From: Brugia malayi | Taxonomy: Eukaryota; Nematoda; Chromadorea; Rhabditida; Onchocercidae | Direction: 5' to 3' | Assembly (NCBI RefSeq): GCF_000002995.4 | Contig: NW_025062419.1 | Location: 1 to 12,623 of the forward strand | Length of the DNA: 12,623 bases | Shown: positions 6,850-12,623 of the stretch, one piece after another | Position numbering within the stretch: position 1 is the stretch's first letter | Layout of the letters: every line of letters starts with the position of its first letter | Notes under the pieces: generated by a model | What the model was told of the DNA's origin: nothing | Databases searched by the model: none | What the model saw: the letters and a program-made list of their open reading frames with translations, nothing else | Translations under genes and position numbers: made by a program

Positions 6850-8400
6850 AGTTCATTCATTTTAGGCTAGCACATGTTAATATTAATTGTTTGTAGTGGT
6901 ATTTGAGAATCAAAAAGTTTGTGAAAAGGATTTCTTTTTCGTGGACAAAATTCGAAAATAGCTACTTTATATCAAACTTGATTGAATTCAGTTGTTGTTT
7001 TTTCTTTATCAGTTTTTTGTTGTTATTTTTGGTTCTTTTTTTTGCCCTCTCTGGGCAACTAACTTTTTTAAATGTTTATTGTTCTATTTTATTGTTTCTA
7101 ATTTAACTATTATTATGAAATTTTTGATGTTTTTAATAATTTTATAGTTATTACTAATGATTTTGTTTCTTTTTTTTTTTGAAATAATCTATGGATTTTT
7201 TTTTTCCATTTTTCACATTTTACATTAATTTACCAATAATTTTTAATACTTTTTTACTACGTATGTTATCATTTTTATTTTAGTGTTATCTAATTCTTTT
7301 CTGTTAATTTTTCTGTTATTTTTTTCATTTTTCATCTAATTTATTATGCGTATTGGATACCAACTTATATTTGATTATGCGTTTCTTGTAATAAGTTTGT
7401 TGGTTATGTTTACTAATATCATGTTTGTTTATTTTGTCTTACTAGAATATTTTAATATCATATTGGATATTAGATAGTTAATAACAACATTTTACATTTA
7501 AACATATTTTTTTTTGGAATTGAGTAATTTTTGAAGCTTTTTCTTACATTTAACCTAATTTTTTGAATTATCGAATTAGAAAATAGTGGTATCATTGAAT
7601 AATTTGATAATGTCTAGGTTTAATTTTTTTTGTTGAATTGCCATTTGGTATCCAATAAGTTATTTTGTGGTAGAAGAGATCGAGAGTAGGTATAGATAGA
7701 GTTATACCTACCCTCGATGTAACTTATGATTTAGTGTGTGAGGAAAATTTTGGAGCATTTGAAATTCTGAAAGAAATTTTAAATTCTTAAATCGTGAAGC
7801 TTTTTGAATTGACTTTTAAATTCTAGATATCTTTTATTACTTATTGAATAATTTTAAAATTAATAGAGTCTGAGATTTTTAAGAAATTTTGAAACTTCTC
7901 TAGGGATTTATTTTTTGTTCTCGTTGAGTTTTGAAAATTTCTGAGTTATTTAAATTTTAGTTTTTTTTTTCTGACTTTTTTAAATTTTTAAATATTTGTG
8001 GGTTTTTATAATTTTTTTCATTTCCCCAATTTTCTATTCCCTTTTCAACTTTTTAGTTTTTGAATTATCTTGAAAATTATTGAAATTAGTCTGAATAATT
8101 GACTTTTGGGAGGTTTATTTAAAGGTTGAATTATTTGTTTTAATTTTGATTTTTTTTTTTTATCTTTTATAATTTTTATTTTTTTTAATTTCCTACTGGA
8201 ATTGTTTTTGAATTTTTAGATCTTTAATTCTCTAATTATAATTTTGGATTTATTATTAAAAAGCATGCCGCATTTTTTTAGTTTTAACTAGTAACATATT
8301 TTTTTATAAATTTTATTGTAGTTCTAGATGCCCCCGTTCATTTTTTATAGGTTTTGTTTTAGTTTTTTTTACCTTCTTTTCGCATTTATTCCTCACTTGC
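6850..8400. other. T-rich gene-free stretch
   Basis: The plus strand here is dominated by T, with many runs of six to ten T, in sharp contrast to the A-rich tract just before. I find no exon-like patch. Open frames here code for strings of Phe, Leu and Ile and reflect composition only. The one item of structure is the hairpin at 7679-7718. Confidence 0.7.
7679..7718. repeat. Hairpin with 16-bp arms, one mismatch
   Basis: ATCGAGAGTAGGTATA (7679-7694) pairs with TATACCTACCCTCGAT (7703-7718) with a single A-C mismatch and an eight-base loop, GATAGAGT. It is much richer in G and C than the surrounding T-rich DNA. It is too short for a normal microRNA precursor unless the flanks also pair, which they do not obviously do. 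It could be a fold-back relic of a small DNA transposon or an unknown small structured RNA. Confidence 0.8.
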
Positions 8401-8404
8401 ACTT

Positions 8405-10105
8405 AATGCATGCTTTTCGCTAACTTTTTACTGTATAATACTTTATATTTTACTAAGGTAGTGATTTACACTCGTTGTAGTTTTACTAATTGCATGCTTT
8501 TTTAGTTAATTAAAATTATGTAATAGTATCTTACTAGCTTATATTAATAATTTCTTTTTTTGTTGTTGTATTAACTGCATGATCTTTTGTTAATTTTACT
8601 TCCTCCAACAACAATAATCTTTAAATGCTTTTTTGTTCTTGCATGCTTTTTTTATTAATTTCGTTTTTGCATGAATTTGGCTAACTTTATTTACTGCATG
8701 CCTTCTGTTAACTTTACTATCCATTAATTGCATGCTTTTTGTTAATTCCAATGTTTATTAATTGCATGCTTTTTGTTAATTTTAATGTTTATTAACTGCA
8801 TGCTTATTCACTTTGATTACCTTTTTTTTTACTTTGCATGCTTTTCATTTATTTTATTTTTGCATGATTTTGGCTAACTTTACTTACTGCACGCTTTCTG
8901 TTAACTTTACTATTTATTAATTGCATGCCTTTTTGTTAATTTTAATGTTTATTAATTGCATGCTTTTTTGTTAATTTTAATGTTTATTAATTGCATGCTT
9001 ATTCACATTGAACATCTTTTTTTTACTTTGCATGCTTTTTTATTAATTTTGCTTTTGCACGAATTTTGGCTAACTTTATTTACTGCATGCTTTCTGCTAA
9101 CTTTACTATATATTAATTGCATGCTTTTTGTTAATTTTAATGTTTATTAACTGCATGCTTATTCACTTTGACTACCTTTTTTTTTACTTTGCATGCTTTT
9201 TTATTAATTTTGTTTTTGCATGAATTTTGGCTAACTTTATTTACTGCATGCTTTCTGTTAACTTTACTATCGATTAGTTGCATGCTTTTTGTTAATTTTA
9301 ATGTCTATTAACTGCATGCTTTTTGTTAATTCCAATGTTTATTAATTACATGCTTATACACTTTGATTACCTTTTTTTTTTACTGTCCATGCTTTTTGTT
9401 AATTTTAATGTTTATTAACTGCATGCTTTTTAATTAATTTTGTTTTTGCATGAATTTTGGCTAACTTTACTTACTGCATGCTTTCTGTTAACTTTACTAT
9501 CTATTAATTGCATGCTTTTTTATTAATTTTGTTTTTGCATGAATTTTGGCTAAATTTACTTACTGCATGCTTTCTGTTAACTTTACTATCGATTAATTGC
9601 ATGCTTTTTGTTAATTTTAATGTCTATTAACTGCATGCTTTTTGTTAATTCCAATGTTTATTAATTGCATGCTTATACACTTTGATTACCTTTTTTTTTA
9701 CATTGCATGCTTTTTTATTAATTATGTTTTTGCATGGATTTTGGCTAACTTTATTTACTGCATGCTTTCTGTTAACTTTACTATTTATTAATTGCATGCT
9801 TTTTTGTTAATTTTAATGTTTATTAATTCCATGCTTTTTTATTAATTTTGTTTTTGCATGAATTTTGGCTAGCTTTACTCACTGCATGCTTGTTATCCAC
9901 TTTGATGACCTTTTTTTAACTATTTAGTTCATTTTTGTTAATATTAAAGCATGCTTTTTTGTTAACTTTGATCACTTTCTTTTTAACTACTTAGTTCGTT
10001 TTTGTCAATATTAATGCATGCATTTTTTTTAGACTACTTCTACATTTACTTTCACTTATTGCATGCTTTCTCTTAGCTTTACCACTTATTAATTGCATGC
10101 TTTTT
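8405..10105 (+). repeat. GCATGC higher-order tandem array
   Basis: Four kinds of module recur, nearly all starting GCATGC. A: GCATGCTTTTTTATTAA followed by TTTTTGCATGAATTTTGGCT, about 54 bp. B: GCATGCTTTCTGTTAACTTT, about 34 bp. C: GCATGCTTTTTGTTAATTTT, about 34 bp. D: GCATGCTTATTCACTTTGAT plus a T run, about 38 bp. The usual order is D-A-B-C-C. D modules begin at 8798, 8993, 9153, 9348, 9667 and 9884, spaced 195, 160, 195, 319 and 217. The 160 spacing lacks one C; the 319 spacing has an extra A-B pair. Copies decay at both edges (8405-8640 and 9890-10105). I counted about 41 TGCATG words. No protein is encoded. Confidence 0.9.
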
Positions 10106-10146
10106 TATTTATAGCTGATATTATCAATTCGACTAGTTGTTTGCAG

Positions 10147-10245
10147 TATGGAATTCGTTATCAGTATTTATGGAAGTATATGTTATCGTCAGAGTTTACT
10201 GTGCAGTATCCGAACTTGCTAAAAGAGATTTGTCATTCTCTCCTG
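10147..10245 (+). other. Candidate isolated exon (33 codons)
   Basis: A TTGTTTGCAG acceptor at 10137-10146 and a CTG/GTAAAT donor at 10246 bracket 99 bases with no stop in the phase-0 frame. It reads in part LWKYMLSSEFTVQYPNLLKE. Base use is more balanced than in the flanking array and AT-rich DNA. No partner exon was found: the next acceptor to the right (TTTCAG at 10521-10526) leads to stops in the matching phase. It may belong to a gene extending outside the window, or be chance. Confidence 0.25.
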
Positions 10246-10266
10246 GTAAATTTATTTATTAGCAAT

Positions 10267-10313
10267 TATTAATGAAAGTAGATTTTTTTTTTTTATTAAT
10301 GAAAGTAGATTTT
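10267..10313 (+). repeat. 27-bp tandem duplication
   Basis: TATTAATGAAAGTAGATTTT occurs at 10267 and again at 10294, separated by a T run. Two near-identical copies imply a recent local duplication. It lies just after the candidate exon donor and has no coding content. Confidence 0.8.
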
Positions 10314-11360
10314 AAAAAATAATAAAAAAAGCAAAATTACCAGTAGTAAGATTTTTAAAAAATTGAACTTAAATATGAAATTGAACTTTTTAAACCTTAG
10401 CATTGACTTGAAGACATTAACAGTCCTCAAAAGAGGTACACACTAATTAAGTGGAACGAAGTGAATTAAAATTGGTTAATTATTGAAATGCTGATTTTAA
10501 TTAACTGAATCCACGATAAATTTCAGTGAAGCAAGTTGCATAATGAAACATAGTGATGATGTTTGGTGAACCAGTAGTGCTCCTCAACGTCAACAAATGT
10601 AAATTAGGTTAAAAGAATATTTAAATTATTAGTGATTATTCCATTTAAAACTTCACTGCCGATAGTATTTATTAATTGCTTGAAATTAATTAATGTTGAT
10701 TGGTCTAACTTAAGAAATGTGAAATAAATCATTCCAATCGAATCATGTGAGATACGTAGTTTAACTTTTAGATTTTAGATCTATCCTTATTTCATTTGTT
10801 AAATTACTCCATATCTATTCTTTGAATGTTTTAAAAAAGAAGAAATTTAGAGGCAAAGCGGCAAGGGATTTTTATAGCTATCAAGAGTGAAACGGCGTTT
10901 AACATGATCGTGTCACATGACCTTATTGCAATAACATCAATTATTTCTTCTGATTAACTGAAAGTAAGTTACTTTAAGTATTTTCTGAAATGAGTGATAA
11001 AATAAATACTAAAAATTATGAAGCAGAAAAAAAAAATTATTTTCTAAGGAATGATTTTTAAAATTAATTTATATGTCAAATAGATAGATGTGATGAAATG
11101 ATTTTGCTGATTAAATCAATTTTATAAGGAAGAGAGCAATCTGCAAATCTTCAAAAGTAACCTGAATGTGACCTTCATTTATCGATCAGCAACGTGAAAT
11201 CAAACGTGCCACCTGTGCGTCAGGAGACTTAATCATCACAATTATAATCAATTTGGTTCATATTAGTACTTTCAAAAATGAAAATTATTCACAGCGAATA
11301 TTTATGAATAGAAAGAAGTTACAGATATTAACAAATTCAATGATCATTGATCAATTGAAT

Positions 11361-11401
11361 AGTTTGTATTCGAGTAAGCAAGTAAAAGTTTGTATTCGAG
11401 T
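11361..11401 (+). repeat. 26-bp period duplication
   Basis: AGTTTGTATTCGAGT occurs at 11361-11375 and 11387-11401. A partial inverted copy, GAATACAAA, follows at 11423. This is a local duplication in non-coding DNA. Confidence 0.7.
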
Positions 11402-11751
11402 GAAAAAATTAGCAAAAATTGAGAATACAAATTGGTTTTATTAATTGTATTTAGTAATACCAAATTACTTAATTATTAATCTTTTATCACTGTTTTTATG
11501 CACTTTGCAATAATTAATGGCAAACAAGAAATAAAAATTATCATCCAGTATGAATTAGTGATTAGTGATAAGATATGGCTAATTAAGACATATCGCGAGA
11601 GAGAGAGAAGAGAGATTTGATAGGATGTATAAGTGAAAGAATTATGATGAGTGAATAATTAATAAAGAAAAGATTAATTAATTCAATCAATGATCAATTT
11701 GTTTGAATGTTTTTTCTTCCCAAAGCTATTCTTTTTTATTTTTTTCAGTAT

Positions 11752-11770
11752 AACAACAACAACAACAACA
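11752..11770 (+). repeat. (AAC)n microsatellite
   Basis: About six copies of AAC directly follow a TTTTTTTCAGTAT sequence that looks like a splice acceptor. Read as an exon it would give a short Asn run and then a stop, so I treat it as a plain microsatellite. Confidence 0.85.
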
Positions 11771-11848
11771 TCTTTCCTTTTTCATAATCCTATCTAAGTA
11801 ATTGAAAAAATTAACTACTTAATTAAGCAGCATTTTTTTTTCTAAACG

Positions 11849-12623
11849 CAATTATTGAAATTATTTAAGTTGAAAACTGAACACACCGAATGTGACCAGT
11901 GCCCATACAGAGCATAGAAAATATTCAATTAAGTTCAAATTATGTCTTTTTTCAAATTAAGTTATATTATTTAGTTGTTTAGACACTTAATTAAATTGAA
12001 AATTGCTAATAAAAGAACTTAAAAAGTTAATTTTAATGCTGAAATAATGTTTAAAACTCAATTATTAAAATTATTTAAGTTGAAAAATGACCACATCGAA
12101 TGTGACCAGTGCCCATGCAGAGCATAGAAAATATTCAATTAAGTTCAAATTATGTCTTTTTTCAAATTAAATTATATTTTTTAGTTGTTTAATCACCTAA
12201 ATAAATTGAAATTTGCTAATATTAGAAATTCTTTTTTAGTTCAATATAGAAAATCTAATACAAATTGCTGCGTTTTCTTAATATTAAAATTTAATTTTAA
12301 TTGGAGAATGATTTAAAACTATCACTGTTTAAAAATTTAATTAATTTTAATGCTGAAATAATGTTTAAAACTCAATTATTAAAATTATTTAAGGTGAAAA
12401 ATGACCACACCGAATGTGACCAGTGCCCATACAGAGCATAGAAAATATTCAATTAAGTTCAAATTATGTCTTTTTTCAAATTAAATTATATTTTTTAGTT
12501 GTTTAGACACTTAATTAAATTGAAATTTGCTAATATTAGAAATTCTTTTTTAGTTCAATATAGAAAATCTAATACAAATTGCTGCGTTTTCTTAATATTA
12601 AAATTTAATTTTAATTGGAGAAT
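11849..12623 (+). repeat. Tandem array, 314-bp period, running off the window
   Basis: Three units begin with CAATTATT at 11849, 12059 and 12373. Each contains a conserved, less AT-rich core, GAATGTGACCAGTGCCCAT followed by CAGAGCATAG. Units two and three align base for base with an offset of 314 up to the window edge. Unit one is 210 long: it lacks about 104 bases found in unit two (roughly 12235-12338) between GCTAATA and the TTAATTTTAATGCTGAAATA word. No open frame crosses the units, so this is satellite or minisatellite-type DNA. The array presumably continues to the right. Confidence 0.9.

Larger units (their letters stand above)
10320..11848. other. AT-rich stretch without a supported gene
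   Basis: Two patches are less AT-rich. At 10835-10957 the plus strand is open for 40 codons between stops (AIKSETAFNMIVSHDL within it) and contains GTCACATGACC at 10912-10922, an E-box-like word. At 11160-11235 there is a patch containing CACCTGTG. Neither has convincing splice sites. The open frame at 11253-11444 is Asn/Lys/Ile-rich and overlaps a 26-bp tandem duplication, so I do not call it a gene. Other small items are a perfect 12-bp palindrome, CAATGATCATTG, at 11338-11349 and a GA-rich run at 11594-11614. Confidence 0.5.

Noticed and set aside
6903..7106. 67-codon hydrophobic open frame on the plus strand
   Set aside because: T-rich DNA always gives Phe/Leu/Ile strings; there is no signal of coding and no splice context.
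7351..7657. 13-bp inverted repeat (TATTGGATACCAA with TTGGTATCCAATA) as ends of a small transposon
   Set aside because: In AT-rich DNA of this length, a 13-bp match is expected by chance, and no target-site duplication flanks it.
8956..9150. 64-codon open frame in the array
   Set aside because: It is made of GCATGC modules with repeating peptide words and is broken by every module variant.
8405..10105. CRISPR-like array
   Set aside because: The spacers are themselves related and the repeats are short and decayed; the setting is a eukaryotic genome with introns.
11253..11444. 63-codon open frame on the plus strand
   Set aside because: It is Asn/Lys/Ile-rich as expected from AT-rich DNA, contains a 26-bp duplication that shifts frame, and has no recognisable motif.
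11741..11790. Possible exon starting after TTTTTTTCAG at 11747
   Set aside because: It would code for a short Asn run from the AAC microsatellite and then stop.

Overview
This looks like a stretch of an AT-rich nematode nuclear genome. The support is indirect: short introns with TTTTCAG or TTTCAG acceptors, GC-richer exons set in very AT-rich introns, and a mitochondrial-type aconitase whose wording fits worms. A spirurid or filarial nematode is my guess from the character of the sequence, not something it proves. No bacterial features, rRNA, tRNA or CRISPR were seen.

Layout. 1-1899 holds no gene that I can support, only AT-rich sequence and a 27-base T run. 1900-3406 (minus strand) holds the last five exons of a mitochondrial aconitase gene. 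They are damaged by a 4-base duplication, a 1-base loss, a lost block of about ten codons and a missing 5' two-thirds, so I call it an unprocessed pseudogene. 3407-4880 is mostly non-coding, with a diverged direct repeat of about 150 bp and an undecided open frame on the minus strand. 4888-6530 (plus strand) is a six-exon gene, which I assembled from splice sites, for a protein of about 258 residues. It has an acidic N-terminal half, a classical C2H2 zinc finger, a second Cys/His-rich module and a basic patch. All splice phases agree and the sum is divisible by three.

6541-6760 is an A-rich tract that begins abruptly at the end of that gene. 6850-8400 is T-rich and gene-free apart from a 16-bp-armed hairpin. 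About 8405-10105 is a higher-order satellite-like array made of four modules, nearly all starting with GCATGC. 10147-10245 is an exon-like island. 10260-11840 is AT-rich with small duplications and microsatellites. 11849-12623 is a tandem array with a 314-bp period that runs off the right edge.

How the parts relate. The dead aconitase copy and the zinc-finger gene are divergently oriented about 1.5 kb apart, with no sign of a shared function. The best candidate for something undescribed is the zinc-finger gene. I cannot place its family beyond a resemblance of its finger to the N-terminal fingers of R2/NeSL-type non-LTR retrotransposons. Its exons carry several perfect inverted repeats with arms of 13, 10, 10 and 9 bp; one of these contains the only plausible start codon. 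The GCATGC array is the second candidate: it carries about 41 copies of TGCATG in 1.7 kb, which is the RNA site bound by RBFOX/FOX-1 proteins.
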